From the NCBI RefSeq assembly GCF_002872475.1, contig NZ_CP025682.1, forward strand, positions 1,488,001 through 1,552,000: a DNA stretch of 64,000 nucleotides, written 5' to 3'. Position numbers and translations under genes: made by a program. Numbering within the stretch: the stretch's first letter is position 1; each line of letters opens with the position of its first letter. Below, piece after piece: positions 1 through 10,321 of the stretch. The notes beneath the pieces are model-generated. The model made no database searches, was not told the origin of the DNA, and was given only the letters and a program-made list of their open reading frames with translations. The stretch comes from Pseudazoarcus pumilus (GTDB lineage: Bacteria; Pseudomonadota; Gammaproteobacteria; Burkholderiales; Rhodocyclaceae).

Positions 1-1175
1 TCTCGCGCCAGCAGGTCGAGACGCTGGATGCCAACATCCGCGAGGTCGGTGCGCTGGCCTACTTTCCGTTCCGTGACGATCGCCAGGGCATCGTGCACGT
101 CATCGGCCCCGAGAACGGTGCGACCCTGCCCGGCATGACCGTGGTGTGCGGCGACTCGCACACCTCGACGCACGGCGCTTTCGGCTGCCTCGCGCACGGC
201 ATCGGCACCTCGGAAGTGGAGCATGTGCTCGCCACGCAGTGTCTGCTGCAGAAGAAGTCCAAGAACATGCTGGTGCGCGTCGATGGCGACTTGCCACGTG
301 GCGTGACCGCCAAGGACATCGTGCTGGCCATCATCGGCAAGATCGGCACCGCGGGCGGCACCGGCTACGCAATCGAGTTCGGCGGCAGCGCGATTCGCGC
401 CCTGTCGATGGAAGGGCGCATGACGATCTGCAACATGGCCATCGAGGCCGGCGCACGCGCCGGCTTGGTGGCGGTGGATCAGACCACGATCGATTATGTC
501 GAGGGACGCCCGTTCGCGCCGACCGGCGAGGACTGGGACAAGGCCGTGGCCTACTGGCGCACGTTGCACTCCGACGAGGATGCCGTGTTCGACCGCGTGG
601 TGGAGCTAGACGCCGCTACCATCGAGCCGCAAGTGACCTGGGGCACCTCGCCCGAGATGGTCACCGCGATCGGCGGGCGTGTGCCTGATCCGGCGAGCAT
701 CAGCGATCCGGTGCGCCGCGAGAGTACCGAGCGTGCGCTCAAGTACATGGGGCTGGCCCCGAACACCCCGATGACCGAGATCGCGCTCGATCAGGTCTTT
801 ATCGGCTCCTGCACCAACTCGCGCATCGAGGATCTGCGCGAGGCCGCCGCAGTGGTGAAGGGTCGTCGCAAGGCGGATAATGTGCGCCGTGTGCTGGTCG
901 TGCCGGGTTCGGGTCTGGTCAAGGTGCAGGCCGAAAAAGAAGGTCTGGACCGGATTTTCCTGGATGCCGGTTTCGAGTGGCGCGAACCGGGCTGTTCGAT
1001 GTGCCTGGCGATGAATGCCGACCGGCTGGAACCGGGCGAGCGTTGCGCGTCGACCTCCAACCGCAATTTCGAGGGCCGTCAGGGAGCTGGAGGGCGGACT
1101 CATCTCGTGAGTCCCGCGATGGCCGCAGCCGCGGCCGTGACCGGGCATTTTGTCGATGTACGCAACATGAACTGA
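1..1175 (+). CDS. leuC: 3-isopropylmalate dehydratase large subunit (5' truncated)
   Basis: The 5' end lies outside the window; the reading frame begins at base 3 and 390 residues are visible of the roughly 470 usual for the family. LeuC with LeuD isomerises 2-isopropylmalate to 3-isopropylmalate in leucine synthesis. Family hallmarks are visible: [14 protein letters not shown] near the start of the visible part, then [12 protein letters not shown] and the CSMC pair that provide the [4Fe-4S] cysteines, and the C-terminal [12 protein letters not shown] motif. The next gene, a small lipoprotein, starts 12 nt downstream, followed by leuD, so this is one transcription unit. Identification is secure. 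Confidence 0.97.
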   Translation, partial: SRQQVETLDANIREVGALAYFPFRDDRQGIVHVIGPENGATLPGMTVVCGDSHTSTHGAFGCLAHGIGTSEVEHVLATQCLLQKKSKNMLVRVDGDLPRGVTAKDIVLAIIGKIGTAGGTGYAIEFGGSAIRALSMEGRMTICNMAIEAGARAGLVAVDQTTIDYVEGRPFAPTGEDWDKAVAYWRTLHSDEDAVFDRVVELDAATIEPQVTWGTSPEMVTAIGGRVPDPASISDPVRRESTERALKYMGLAPNTPMTEIALDQVFIGSCTNSRIEDLREAAAVVKGRRKADNVRRVLVVPGSGLVKVQAEKEGLDRIFLDAGFEWREPGCSMCLAMNADRLEPGERCASTSNRNFEGRQGAGGRTHLVSPAMAAAAAVTGHFVDVRNMN

Positions 1176-1187
1176 AAGGAGATTGCC

Positions 1188-1319
1188 ATGCAGAAGAAAT
1201 TCAAGATGATCGCTCTGGTTCTCGCCGCCGGCCTGCTGGTCGCGGGTTGCAACACCATGGAAGGTGCCGGCAAGGACATCGAGAAAGGTGGCGAAGCCAT
1301 CCAGAAGTCGGCCAAGTGA
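1188..1319 (+). CDS. Entericidin-like small lipoprotein
   Basis: A 43-residue protein with a Shine-Dalgarno AAGGAG 7 nt before its ATG. Residues 1-20 form a lipoprotein signal peptide (basic MQKKFK, a hydrophobic stretch, then the lipobox VAGC with Cys21). The mature part is only about 23 residues, with the [14 protein letters not shown] pattern typical of entericidin A/B-type peptides. It should be lipidated and anchored in the envelope. It lies between leuC and leuD, and its TGA overlaps the leuD ATG by one base, so the two are translationally coupled. Enterobacterial entericidins form a toxin/antidote pair, but only one peptide is present here, so a toxin role is not supported. Confidence 0.85.
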   Translation: MQKKFKMIALVLAAGLLVAGCNTMEGAGKDIEKGGEAIQKSAK

Positions 1320-1957
1320 TGAAGAAATTCGAGACCCTCGACGGTCTCGTCGCTCCCCTGGACCGGGCGAACGTCGACACCGATGCGATCATTCCGAAAC
1401 AGTTCCTGAAGTCGATCAAGCGCACCGGCTTCGGACCGAACCTGTTCGACGAATGGCGTTACCTCGATGTCGGCCAGCCCGGCCAGGACTGCAGCGCACG
1501 ACCGAAGAACCCGGACTTCGTACTCAACCAGCCACGTTACGAGGGCGCGCAGATCCTGCTCGCGCGCGAGAACTTCGGTTGTGGCAGTTCGCGCGAGCAC
1601 GCCCCCTGGGCACTCGAGGACTACGGCTTTCGCGTGATCATCGCGCCGAGCTTTGCCGAAATATTCTTCAACAACAGCTTCAAGAACGGGCTGTTGCCGA
1701 TCGTGCTGCCGACGCAGACCGTCGATGAACTGTTCCGCGAGTGCGAGGCCACGGAGGGTTACCGCCTGGTCGTCGACCTGGTCGCGCAAACGGTCACCCG
1801 CCCCGACGGCACGAGCATCTCCTTCGAGGTCGATGACTTCCGCAAGGAATGCCTGCTCAATGGCTGGGACGACATCGGGCTGACCCTGCTGCACGGCGAC
1901 GAGATCAAGGCCTTCGAAGCGCGCCGACGCACCGAGCATCCGTATTACTTTTCCTGA
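1319..1957 (+). CDS. leuD: 3-isopropylmalate dehydratase small subunit
   Basis: 212 residues, the normal family length, starting [20 protein letters not shown]. It is the swivelling small subunit that completes the LeuCD isomerase. Diagnostic motifs are [14 protein letters not shown] near the N terminus and [14 protein letters not shown] in the middle. The frame is open upstream across the lipoprotein gene and the end of leuC, but homology starts at this ATG, which overlaps the preceding stop by one base. Confidence 0.97.
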   Translation: MKKFETLDGLVAPLDRANVDTDAIIPKQFLKSIKRTGFGPNLFDEWRYLDVGQPGQDCSARPKNPDFVLNQPRYEGAQILLARENFGCGSSREHAPWALEDYGFRVIIAPSFAEIFFNNSFKNGLLPIVLPTQTVDELFRECEATEGYRLVVDLVAQTVTRPDGTSISFEVDDFRKECLLNGWDDIGLTLLHGDEIKAFEARRRTEHPYYFS

Positions 1958-1995
1958 GCCGCAAGCCGGCTCGGGACGACTGGAGAAGCACCCCG

Positions 1996-3048
1996 ATGAA
2001 GATTTGCATTGCCCCGGGCGACGGTATCGGCCCGGAGATCATGGCTGAAGCGGTTCGCGTGCTCAAGGCGCTGGACCTGAAGATGGAGTTCGAGGAGGCT
2101 CAGGTCGGTGGTTGCGCCGTGGACGCGACCGGTGACCCGCTGCCCGAGGCCTCGCAGAAACTCGTGCGCGAGGCCGATGCCATCCTGCTGGGCGCCGTCG
2201 GTGGACCCAAGTGGGACGCCAATCCGCGCGAACAGCGGCCCGAGCGCGGCCTGTTGCGCATCCGCAAGGATCTCAACCTGTTCGCCAACTTCCGACCGGC
2301 GATCCTGTACGCCGAACTGGCCAACGCCTCTTCGCTCAAGCCGGACATCGTCTCCGGGCTGGACATCCTGATCGTGCGCGAACTCACCGGCGACATCTAC
2401 TTCGGTCAGCCGCGGGCCATCGAGATCCGCGACGGCGAGCGCTTCGGCTTCAACACCATGCACTACTCGGAGAGCGAGATCCGCCGCATCGGCCGCGTCG
2501 CCTTCGAGGCCGCGCGCAAGCGCAACAAGCGCCTGTGCTCGGTCGACAAGATGAACGTGCTCGAGACCTCGCAGTTGTGGCGTGAGGTGATGATCGAACT
2601 CGAACCGGAATACCCGGATGTCGAGTTGTCCCACATGCTCGTGGACAACGCGGCGATGCAACTGGTGCGCAACCCCAGGCAGTTCGACGTGATCGTCACC
2701 GGCAACATGTTCGGCGACATCCTCTCGGACGAGGCGGCGATGCTCACCGGTTCGATCGGCATGCTGCCGTCGGCCTCGCTCGACGAGAACAGCAAGGGCA
2801 TGTACGAGCCCTCGCATGGCTCGGCACCGGACATCGCCGGCAAGGGGCTGGCCAACCCGCTGGCGACCATCCTGTCGGCGGCGATGATGCTGCGCTACAC
2901 GTTCTCGCTCGACGAGCACGCGCAGCGCATCGAGAATGCGGTGCAGAAGGTGCTCGCCGAGGGCTACCGCACGGGCGACATCTACGAGCCGGGGCTCAAG
3001 CGCGTCGGTACCACGCAGATGGGCGACGCGGTACTCGCGGCCCTGTGA
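1996..3048 (+). CDS. leuB: 3-isopropylmalate dehydrogenase
   Basis: 350 residues. It oxidises and decarboxylates 3-isopropylmalate to 2-ketoisocaproate using NAD+. The N terminus [16 protein letters not shown] is the canonical start of the isocitrate/isopropylmalate dehydrogenase fold. The substrate-binding segment [10 protein letters not shown] and the metal/NAD region [17 protein letters not shown] and [15 protein letters not shown] are all present. ATG 1996 is chosen over upstream in-frame starts because the Rossmann-like strand begins there and a GGAG lies upstream. The gene is 38 nt after leuD and 31 nt before asd. Confidence 0.97.
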   Translation: MKICIAPGDGIGPEIMAEAVRVLKALDLKMEFEEAQVGGCAVDATGDPLPEASQKLVREADAILLGAVGGPKWDANPREQRPERGLLRIRKDLNLFANFRPAILYAELANASSLKPDIVSGLDILIVRELTGDIYFGQPRAIEIRDGERFGFNTMHYSESEIRRIGRVAFEAARKRNKRLCSVDKMNVLETSQLWREVMIELEPEYPDVELSHMLVDNAAMQLVRNPRQFDVIVTGNMFGDILSDEAAMLTGSIGMLPSASLDENSKGMYEPSHGSAPDIAGKGLANPLATILSAAMMLRYTFSLDEHAQRIENAVQKVLAEGYRTGDIYEPGLKRVGTTQMGDAVLAAL

Positions 3049-3079
3049 GGGCCCCATTCACCGGACGAGAGGTAGGCAG

Positions 3080-4210
3080 ATGAACAAGGTAGGACTGGTA
3101 GGCTGGCGCGGCATGGTCGGTTCCGTGCTGATGCAGCGCATGGAAGAGGAGGGCGATTTCGCCCGCATCGAGCCGGTGTATTTCTCGACGTCGAACGCCG
3201 GCGGCAAGGCCCCGGACTTCGGCGGCAAGGCGGGCGGTATGCTCCACGACGCCTCCGACATCGATGCACTGGCCGCGTGCGACATCGTGGTCAGCTGCCA
3301 GGGCGGGGACTACACCAAGCAGGTCTTCGAGACGCTGCGCACGAGCGGCTGGAACGGGCACTGGATCGACGCGGCCAGCACATTGCGCATGGCCGATGAT
3401 GCAGTGATTGTGCTCGATCCGGTCAATCGCGACGTCATCGACGCCGCACTCGAGAACGGCAATCGCAACTGGATCGGCGGCAACTGCACGGTATCGCTGA
3501 TGCTCATGGGCTTGGGCGGGCTGCTGCGTGCCGATCTGGTCGAGTGGATCTCGGCCATGACCTATCAGGCGGCCTCCGGGGCCGGCGCCCAGAACATGCG
3601 CGACCTGATCACGCAGATGGGCATGCTGCGCGATGCCGTGGCCGATGAGCTGGCCGATCCGCGTTCGGCCATCCTCGACATCGACCGCAAGGTCATCGAG
3701 ACGATGCGCTCGCCCGACTTTCCGGTGGACAACTTCCGCGGCGCCGCGCTGGCGGGCAGCCTGATCCCGTGGATCGACGTGCCGGTCGAGCATGGCCAGT
3801 CCAAGGAAGAGTGGAAGGGTGGCGCCGAGTGCAACAAGATTCTCGGCCGACCCGCGTTCCGCAGTCCGGGCAGTGTGCCCATCGACGGCGTGTGCGTTCG
3901 CATCGGCGCGATGCGCTGCCACGCCCAGGCACTCACCATCAAGCTCAAGCGCGACGTACCGATGGCCGAGATCGAGCAGATCCTCGGCGAGGCCAACGAC
4001 TGGGTCAAGGTCGTTCCGAACGAGCGTGAGGCCACCGAGCGCGATCTCACGCCGGCGGCGGTTACCGGTACGCTGTCGGTACCTGTGGGGCGCCTGCACA
4101 AGATGGCGATGGGACCGGAATACCTGAGTGCATTCACGGTCGGCGATCAGTTGCTGTGGGGCGCGGCCGAGCCGCTGCGTCGCATGCTCGGCATCCTGCT
4201 CGGGCGCTGA
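3080..4210 (+). CDS. asd: Aspartate-semialdehyde dehydrogenase
   Basis: 376 residues. It reduces aspartyl-4-phosphate to aspartate semialdehyde, the branch point to lysine/diaminopimelate, threonine and methionine. The start [21 protein letters not shown] is the NADP-binding loop of the gram-negative Asd form. The catalytic cysteine is Cys136 in GGNCTVSLM, and the hexapeptide [16 protein letters not shown] follows. An RBS-like GAGG lies just upstream. Adjacent leuB-asd is a common proteobacterial arrangement. dapB, which uses the product pathway, lies at 33733. Confidence 0.97.
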   Translation: MNKVGLVGWRGMVGSVLMQRMEEEGDFARIEPVYFSTSNAGGKAPDFGGKAGGMLHDASDIDALAACDIVVSCQGGDYTKQVFETLRTSGWNGHWIDAASTLRMADDAVIVLDPVNRDVIDAALENGNRNWIGGNCTVSLMLMGLGGLLRADLVEWISAMTYQAASGAGAQNMRDLITQMGMLRDAVADELADPRSAILDIDRKVIETMRSPDFPVDNFRGAALAGSLIPWIDVPVEHGQSKEEWKGGAECNKILGRPAFRSPGSVPIDGVCVRIGAMRCHAQALTIKLKRDVPMAEIEQILGEANDWVKVVPNEREATERDLTPAAVTGTLSVPVGRLHKMAMGPEYLSAFTVGDQLLWGAAEPLRRMLGILLGR

Positions 4211-4443
4211 TCGCATCGATGTGGCGTGTCGCCAATGCGGCACCTGCCACATCGGCGATAGGGTCGCGTGTTGCGTTCAGGTCGGCATTCGCGTATCAAA
4301 ATGCCAATTGAAAGTGCAAGTTGCTGCGTGAAGTTAAAGAAGATGCTAGATTGCGCTGAACATGCGGGGCGAGTAGTCGTGTCCGCGTGTCCGGGCCTGA
4401 GGCCACTTTTCGTCCTACCGGGCGCTTGAACACGACGATCGCT

Positions 4444-6999
4444 ATGAACAAATCGCTCAGGGTATCCGTTCTCGCAGCCGCCATCGCTGCGACGCTCCCG
4501 TCATGGGTCGGTGCCGCCGGACTCGGCGGCATCAATGTTTTCAGCGCACTGGGGCAGCCCTTGCGCGCTGAAATCGAGCTTCAGGCCGCAGCGGACGAAC
4601 TGGACGGCATGGCCGCGCTGGTGCCGGGGCCGGATGCCTTCCGTCAAGCCGGCTTGACGTACTCGCCGCTGATGCAGGATCTCGAGATCACCATCGACCG
4701 GTCGTCGAGCCGACCGGTGTTGCGCGTCAACAGCCGCCGCGCCGTCAGCGAACCCTTCGTCGACGTCCTCGTTGAACTGAGCTGGTCAGCCGGCCGCGTG
4801 ACGCGCGAGTACACGCTGTTGCTCGATCCGGTCGAGCGGCGGCCCGCCGAGGCTGCATCGAGCGGCCAGGCGCAGACCCAAACGCGGTCCTCCCTGGCGG
4901 CGCCCGCAGCGAGCGGGGGCAGTTCCGGCGAACATCGCGTACGCGGCGGCGAGACCCTGCATCGCATCGCGATGCAGTACATGCCCGAAGGCGCACACCT
5001 CGAGCAGATGCTCATCGCGCTGCTGCGTGCCAACGAGCACGCCTTCGCCGATGGCAACATCAATCGCTTGCTCGCCAATTCGCGGCTCGACATCCCGGAC
5101 GAGGATGCCGTCGCCGCAGTCGGTGTGGTCGAGGCGCAGGATCAGGTTCGCGCCCAGGCCCAGGCGTTCGAGGCCTACCGGCGCCGCGTTGCCGGCGCCG
5201 CGGCCGCGCGTGCGCCCGCTTCCGAGCCCGCGCCCTCGACGCAGCGCGAGGGGCGTGTCGAGCCGCGTGTCGAGGAAGTGGTGCGCAGCGACGGGCCGCG
5301 TGATCAGGTCCAGGTTTCGGGCGCGCCCATCCCGCAGGCGCCGGCAGAGGCGAATGCTTCGACCCCGGCGGCCGACATTCCACCTCCGGTCGATACCGCT
5401 GCCGTCGCCGCAGAGGAAGACCTGGTCGTCATCTCACGTCAACTCGACGAGGCCAACAGCCGCATCGCCGAGCTCGAGGCAGCGATCCGGGACATGCAGC
5501 GCGCGTTCGAGATCAACAACCGATTGCAGGCGGAGCGCGAGAGCGGGCAAGCCGCGAGCGACGATGCGGCCACGAGCGAGGGTGCTGCAGCGTCCGAGGA
5601 TCGCCCGGCGCCTCGCCCGGCCGCGCCGCCACCGGCTCCGGCTCCGGCGCAACCGTCGATGCTCGAGTCCCTTGCCGCCAATCCGCTGCTGCTCGGTGGC
5701 GGGGCGCTGGTGCTGGGCCTGCTCGCATTGCTGGGCATCCGTATCGCACGGCGTCGCCGCGAGGAAGCGGAGTTCATGGATTCGCCGGACTACGCCGAAC
5801 CGCACGGCGATTCGCCGTCGGTGGTCAGTGCACCGGGTGGCGAACGCGTCGACACCGACACTTCGTCGGCCGGCCCGTCGAGCGTGCTCGATACCGATTT
5901 CAGTCAGACCGGGCTGTCGGCGATTGACGCCAACGAAGGGGTCGACCCCGTCGCCGAGGCCGACGTCTATCTGGCCTACGGACGCGATGCGCAGGCCGAG
6001 GAGATCCTGCTCGATGCGCTCAAGGTCGACGCTTCGCGTCACGCCATCTACCTGAAGCTGCTCGAGGTCTATGAGCAGCGCGGCGACCGCAAGCAGTTCG
6101 AGGCGATCGCCACCGATCTGTATGGTCGTACCGGCGGCGAGGGCGCGGATTGGCAGAAGGCCGTCGCCATGGGCCGGCGCGTCGACCCGGACAATCCGCT
6201 CTACGGTGGTTCCGGCAATACTACGGTGCCTCCGACCGCTGGCGCGCTCGCGGGTGCGGCCGCCGCGACCGCAGCGACGACGGCGATCGCCGCGGACAGG
6301 GCGGATGACGAAGCGTCCGAGGCCGCCCTGCCGGAACTCGACGCGCAGTCGGACGAAGCGCAGGAACTGTCCGAGCCGCAGGTACAGGACGAGATCGCTT
6401 CGCTGGACTTCGACCTCGATGCAGTCGCAGAGGAACCGGAGACGGTGACGCCGGCCGAACCCGAGGAGTCCGCCGGGACGGCCAGCGCCGGCCACGATGA
6501 CGGAAGCATGCTTTCGTTCGACCTGGATCTCGGCGACGACGCGCCCGGCGGACCGCAGGCGACGGCGGCGGCGACGGAAGAAGACGCAACGCCGCCGGTC
6601 GAGGAATCGACCTTCATGGATCTGGAGAAGACCGAGTTCGACGCCAACGTGCTCGACTTCGATCTCGACCTGAGTCCGCCGACGAGCGAGGAGGCCGGTC
6701 ACGCGTCGTCCGCGGACGACGACATGGATCTGTCGACGGTCGACCCCAGTCTCGACGATCTCCAGGCGGGTTCGCGCGCTGCCGCAGAGGACGCTCAGAA
6801 CCTGGAGTCGGCCGGGGTAGTGCCCGAGTTCGCGGCCGAAGACGTGCAGCGCGAGATGGACACCAAGCTCGAACTGGCGCGTGCCTACGACGAAATGGGC
6901 GATCGTGAGGGTGCGCGCGAACTGCTCGACGAAGTCGTCAAAGAGGGCTCGCCCGAACAGCGTGAGGCTGCCGAGCGCATGCTCGAGAAACTCGCATGA
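4444..6999 (+). CDS. fimV: FimV-like polar hub protein (LysM, TM, TPR)
   Basis: 851 residues from ATG 4444. FimV proteins mark cell poles and are needed for type IV pilus function and twitching in pseudomonads. Visible order: signal peptide (1-24, ending VGAAG), the conserved FimV N-terminal domain GLGGINVFSALGQPLRAEIEL, a LysM peptidoglycan-binding domain at about 163-220, an Ala/Pro-rich linker, a coiled coil at about 324-366, one membrane span at about 410-432, a very acidic cytoplasmic region with a TPR-like section (ADVYLAYGRDAQAEEILLDAL), and the C-terminal TPR-like DTKLELARAYDEMGDREGARELLDEV. An in-frame upstream start at 4387 is possible but would precede the signal peptide. The 233-nt region before the gene is AT-richer than its surroundings and probably holds a promoter; I could not assign one. 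Confidence 0.9.
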   Translation: MNKSLRVSVLAAAIAATLPSWVGAAGLGGINVFSALGQPLRAEIELQAAADELDGMAALVPGPDAFRQAGLTYSPLMQDLEITIDRSSSRPVLRVNSRRAVSEPFVDVLVELSWSAGRVTREYTLLLDPVERRPAEAASSGQAQTQTRSSLAAPAASGGSSGEHRVRGGETLHRIAMQYMPEGAHLEQMLIALLRANEHAFADGNINRLLANSRLDIPDEDAVAAVGVVEAQDQVRAQAQAFEAYRRRVAGAAAARAPASEPAPSTQREGRVEPRVEEVVRSDGPRDQVQVSGAPIPQAPAEANASTPAADIPPPVDTAAVAAEEDLVVISRQLDEANSRIAELEAAIRDMQRAFEINNRLQAERESGQAASDDAATSEGAAASEDRPAPRPAAPPPAPAPAQPSMLESLAANPLLLGGGALVLGLLALLGIRIARRRREEAEFMDSPDYAEPHGDSPSVVSAPGGERVDTDTSSAGPSSVLDTDFSQTGLSAIDANEGVDPVAEADVYLAYGRDAQAEEILLDALKVDASRHAIYLKLLEVYEQRGDRKQFEAIATDLYGRTGGEGADWQKAVAMGRRVDPDNPLYGGSGNTTVPPTAGALAGAAAATAATTAIAADRADDEASEAALPELDAQSDEAQELSEPQVQDEIASLDFDLDAVAEEPETVTPAEPEESAGTASAGHDDGSMLSFDLDLGDDAPGGPQATAAATEEDATPPVEESTFMDLEKTEFDANVLDFDLDLSPPTSEEAGHASSADDDMDLSTVDPSLDDLQAGSRAAAEDAQNLESAGVVPEFAAEDVQREMDTKLELARAYDEMGDREGARELLDEVVKEGSPEQREAAERMLEKLA

Positions 7000-7016
7000 T
7001 CGCCTCACTCCGTTCG

Positions 7017-7060
7017 GCCGGCGGTGCCCGCCATCCGGGTGCCGCCGGCTGATTGCTTTT
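7017..7060 (+). terminator. Candidate stem-loop after fimV
   Basis: GCCGGCGG (7017-7024) pairs with CCGCCGGC (7042-7049), with a smaller CCCG/CGGG hairpin in the loop. The stem is followed by TGATTGCTTTT. The weak T tract suggests only partial termination before the next gene. Confidence 0.4.
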
Positions 7061-7061
7061 C

Positions 7062-7655
7062 ATGATGCATTCCGGTCTGCTGGTCTTTCTGTGGCTGCTC
7101 GCCGTGGCGGGTCTCCAATTTATCGATCTTGGCACGCTCACGCTGGTACTCGCCGCGAGCGTGATCGCGGCGGCGCGCCATGCGCCGGCGCGTGGCAAGC
7201 GGCTCGTCAAACGTGTGCGCTTCATCCTGATCGCGATCGTCATCCTCTTCGCCGGCTTCACGCCGGGCGAAGCGATCTTCGTCGACTGGCCGGCCATCAG
7301 CCCTTCGCGCGAGGGCATGGTGCTCGCCTACGAGCATGCCGCGCGCGTGCTCGTCGTCGTGCTGTTCGTCGCGCTGCTCATGGAGTACCTGCCCGCGCCG
7401 CGATTGGTCGGGGCCCTGCATGCGCTGTTGCGGCCCCTGCGCCCGCTGGGCGTGCCGGCCGATCGCGTTGCCGTACGCACCCTGCTGGTGCTGCGATTCG
7501 TCGAGGCGGAAAAGCCTCCGCGTTGGGATCACTGGATCAGCGATGACTCGAACGATCTGCACGAGGCCATCGCGGTCGAGCGCCAGGCCTTCGGCACCCT
7601 TGATCGCGTCGTGATCGCGCTGCTCGCGCTGAGCACCTGCGTGCTGCTGTGGTGA
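7062..7655 (+). CDS. CbiQ-like/ECF transmembrane-type membrane protein
   Basis: 197 residues with four or five hydrophobic segments (about 5-20, 22-36, 53-70, 95-118 and the C-terminal RVVIALLALSTCVLLW). The pattern of helices followed by the basic PAPRLVGALHALLRPLRPLGVP resembles the T component of energy-coupling-factor transporters (CbiQ family), but no ATPase or S component is nearby. Homologues sit between fimV and truA in betaproteobacteria as far as I recall. Its substrate is unknown. ATG 7062 or 7065 is possible. truA begins 8 nt downstream, implying co-transcription. Confidence 0.75.
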   Translation: MMHSGLLVFLWLLAVAGLQFIDLGTLTLVLAASVIAAARHAPARGKRLVKRVRFILIAIVILFAGFTPGEAIFVDWPAISPSREGMVLAYEHAARVLVVVLFVALLMEYLPAPRLVGALHALLRPLRPLGVPADRVAVRTLLVLRFVEAEKPPRWDHWISDDSNDLHEAIAVERQAFGTLDRVVIALLALSTCVLLW

Positions 7656-7663
7656 GGCCTTGA

Positions 7664-8458
7664 ATGAGGATCGCGTTCGGCGTCGAGTATGCGGGCGATG
7701 CGTTCGAGGGCTGGCAGAGCCAGCAGCACGGGCGCACGGTGCAGGATCGTCTCGAGCGCGCGATTGCGCAGATCGCCGACCATCCCGTGCGTCTGCATTG
7801 TGCCGGCCGCACCGATACCGGCGTGCATGCCACGGCGCAGGTGGCGCACTTCGACACGCACGCTGTGCGCCCCGTCTCGGCCTGGGTGCGCGGGGTCAAT
7901 ACGCGGCTCGATGCGCCGATCTCGGTGCGTTGGGCGGTGGAGGTCGACGACGATTTTCATGCGCGCTACCTGGCCGTCGCTCGTCGCTATCGCTACGTAT
8001 TGCACAACTCAAGCACACGCCCGGCGCTGCTGGCGCGACGCGTTGGCTGGTTTCACCTGCCTCTGGACGTCGACGCGATGGCCCGCGCGGCCGCGATGCT
8101 GATCGGGACGCATGATTTCACGTCGTTCCGGGCGACCGGCTGTCAGGCCAAGTCGGCAATCCGCATCATGCACGCAGCCAGCGTGGCGCGCGACGGCGAC
8201 TTCCTGGTGTTCGACTTTTACGCCAACGGATTCCTGCACCACATGGTACGCAATCTGGTCGGTGCGCTCGTCTATGTCGGCAAGGGAACTCATCCGCCGG
8301 AGTGGATCGAGACGTTGCTGAGCGTGCGCGATCGCAGCGAGGGCGCGCCGACTTTCGCTGCCGACGGGCTCTATCTGTGCGGCGTGGATTATCCGCCGCG
8401 ATGGCCGCTGCCCGGCGATGGGCGTATCATCGCCGTTCCGCGTTTTCCGCTCGTCTGA
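7664..8458 (+). CDS. truA: tRNA pseudouridine(38-40) synthase
   Basis: 264 residues. TruA converts uridines 38-40 in the anticodon arm of many tRNAs to pseudouridine. The N terminus MRIAFGVEYAGDAFEGWQSQ and the catalytic aspartate motif AGRTDTGVHATAQVAHFD are clear, and the C-terminal NGFLHHMVRNLVGALVYVG block is intact. Its stop abuts the ATG of trpF with no gap. Confidence 0.97.
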   Translation: MRIAFGVEYAGDAFEGWQSQQHGRTVQDRLERAIAQIADHPVRLHCAGRTDTGVHATAQVAHFDTHAVRPVSAWVRGVNTRLDAPISVRWAVEVDDDFHARYLAVARRYRYVLHNSSTRPALLARRVGWFHLPLDVDAMARAAAMLIGTHDFTSFRATGCQAKSAIRIMHAASVARDGDFLVFDFYANGFLHHMVRNLVGALVYVGKGTHPPEWIETLLSVRDRSEGAPTFAADGLYLCGVDYPPRWPLPGDGRIIAVPRFPLV

Positions 8459-9085
8459 ATGCATCGAACCCGAGTCAAGATCTGCGGCCTGACGCGCATC
8501 GAGGACGTGCACGCGGCGGTCGATGCCGGCGCCGATGCGATCGGTCTGGTCTTCTATCCGCCCAGTGCGCGCTGCGTGACGCTGGAGCGTGCCGCCGAAC
8601 TGGTCGCCGCCGTGCCGCCGTTCGTCAGCGTGGTGGGGCTGTTCGTCAACCCCGCGGAAGCCTTGGTGCGCGAGGTGCTCGCGCATGTCCGATTGCACGT
8701 GTTGCAGTTCCACGGCGACGAGCACGAGGCCGATTGCGCGCGTTTCGCCCGCCCGTGGCTCAAGGCCGCGCGGGTGAGAGCGGGCCTCGATCTGTTAGAA
8801 TTCAACGCTTCCCATGCCGGCGCGACGGGCATTCTGCTCGACGCCTTCGTCGAGGGCTATGGCGGTGGCGGCAGGACCTTTGATTGGTCGCTGATCCCTT
8901 CAGGCCTGAACCGTCGCCGGCTGATCCTGTCCGGAGGACTGGACGCGGACAATGTCACCGAGGCGGTGCGTCGCGTGCGTCCGTGGGCGGTCGACGTCTC
9001 GAGCGGCGTCGAAGTGGAGAAGGGCATCAAGAGCGCGGAGAAGATCTCCGCGTTCATCGCTGGAGTTCGAAATGCAGATGGCTGA
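8459..9085 (+). CDS. trpF: Phosphoribosylanthranilate isomerase
   Basis: 208 residues, a TIM barrel catalysing the Amadori rearrangement in tryptophan synthesis. [28 protein letters not shown] is the conserved N terminus carrying the catalytic Cys, and [19 protein letters not shown] is the C-terminal phosphate-binding end. It starts right at the truA stop and overlaps trpB by 14 nt. The trpE, trpG, trpD and trpC genes are not in this window, so the trp pathway is split. Confidence 0.97.
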   Translation: MHRTRVKICGLTRIEDVHAAVDAGADAIGLVFYPPSARCVTLERAAELVAAVPPFVSVVGLFVNPAEALVREVLAHVRLHVLQFHGDEHEADCARFARPWLKAARVRAGLDLLEFNASHAGATGILLDAFVEGYGGGGRTFDWSLIPSGLNRRRLILSGGLDADNVTEAVRRVRPWAVDVSSGVEVEKGIKSAEKISAFIAGVRNADG

Positions 9086-10283
9086 CACACCTTATACCCT
9101 TCCGGACGCGAGCGGCCACTTCGGCCCCTACGGCGGCGCCTTCGTCTCGGAGACGTTGATTCCGGCGATCGCCGAACTGCGCGCGGCCTACGAGGCGGCG
9201 CGCAAGGATCCGGAATTCATCGCCGAGTTCGAGTACGAACTCAAGCACTACGTCGGCCGTCCCAGCCCGGTGTATTTTGCACGGCGTCTTACCGAGCATT
9301 GCGGCGGCGCGCGCATCTACCTCAAGCGCGAGGATCTGAACCACACCGGTGCACACAAGGTGAACAACTGCATCGGCCAGGCCATGCTGGCGCGGCGCAT
9401 GGGCAAGCCGCGCGTGATCGCCGAGACCGGGGCCGGCCAGCACGGCGTTGCCACGGCCACCGTGGCCGCGCGCTACGGCATGGAGTGCGTGGTGTACATG
9501 GGTTCCGAGGACGTGCGTCGCCAGGCCGCCAACGTCTATCGCATGAAGCTGCTGGGCGCGACCGTGGTGCCGGTCGAATCGGGCTCGCGCACGCTCAAGG
9601 ACGCGCTCAACGAGGCCATGCGCGACTGGGTCACGAACGTCTCCGACACCTTCTACATCATCGGTACGGTGGCCGGCCCGCATCCGTACCCGATGTTGGT
9701 GCGTGACTTCCAGTCGGTGATCGGTCAGGAATGCCTGACCCAGGTGCCCGAGCAGACCGGACGCCATCCGGACTACGTCATCGCCTGCGTCGGCGGCGGC
9801 TCCAACGCGATGGGCATTTTCCATCCCTACATCGGCGTGCCGGGCGTCCGTCTGGTCGGCGTCGAGGCCGCCGGCGAAGGCATCGACAGTGGTCATCATT
9901 CCGCGAGCCTGTCGGCTGGTCGGCCCGGCGTGCTGCATGGCAACCGCACCTATCTGCTGCAGAACGACGACGGCCAGATCATCGAGACGCACTCGATCTC
10001 GGCCGGCCTCGACTACCCCGGCGTGGGTCCCGAGCACGCCTGGCTCAAGGACAGCGCGCGGGCCGAGTACGTCGGCGTGACCGATGACGAGGCCTTGCAG
10101 GCCTTCCACGACCTGTGCCGTCTCGAGGGCATCATCCCGGCGCTCGAGAGTTCGCACGCGATCGCCCATGCAATGCGTCTGGCGCCGAAGCTCGATGCCG
10201 ACAAGATCCTGCTGGTGAACCTCTCGGGGCGCGGCGACAAGGACATGCACACCGTCGCCGAGCGCTCAGGCATCCAGTTCTGA
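9072..10283 (+). CDS. trpB: Tryptophan synthase beta chain
   Basis: 403 residues from ATG 9072 (401 if ATG 9078 is used). It condenses indole with serine using PLP. The PLP lysine is Lys96 in the HTGAHKVNN motif. [14 protein letters not shown] and the phosphate-cradle [12 protein letters not shown] are intact. The C terminus [14 protein letters not shown] is canonical. Both possible starts overlap the end of trpF, consistent with coupled translation. It acts as an alpha2-beta2 complex with TrpA encoded next. Confidence 0.97.
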   Translation: MQMADTPYTLPDASGHFGPYGGAFVSETLIPAIAELRAAYEAARKDPEFIAEFEYELKHYVGRPSPVYFARRLTEHCGGARIYLKREDLNHTGAHKVNNCIGQAMLARRMGKPRVIAETGAGQHGVATATVAARYGMECVVYMGSEDVRRQAANVYRMKLLGATVVPVESGSRTLKDALNEAMRDWVTNVSDTFYIIGTVAGPHPYPMLVRDFQSVIGQECLTQVPEQTGRHPDYVIACVGGGSNAMGIFHPYIGVPGVRLVGVEAAGEGIDSGHHSASLSAGRPGVLHGNRTYLLQNDDGQIIETHSISAGLDYPGVGPEHAWLKDSARAEYVGVTDDEALQAFHDLCRLEGIIPALESSHAIAHAMRLAPKLDADKILLVNLSGRGDKDMHTVAERSGIQF

Positions 10284-10321
10284 AACCGGGCCGAGCGCGG
10301 CCCGACCGACCCCAAGAGCTC

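Noticed and set aside
977-1318. Upstream in-frame extension of leuD through the lipoprotein gene and the end of leuC.
   Set aside because: LeuD homology begins at 1319 and the extension is out of frame with two well-supported genes.
4211-4443. A promoter for fimV from TTGAAA or TTGCTG with TTAAAG or TAGATT.
   Set aside because: Spacings are about 20 nt, outside the normal range, so no assignment was made.
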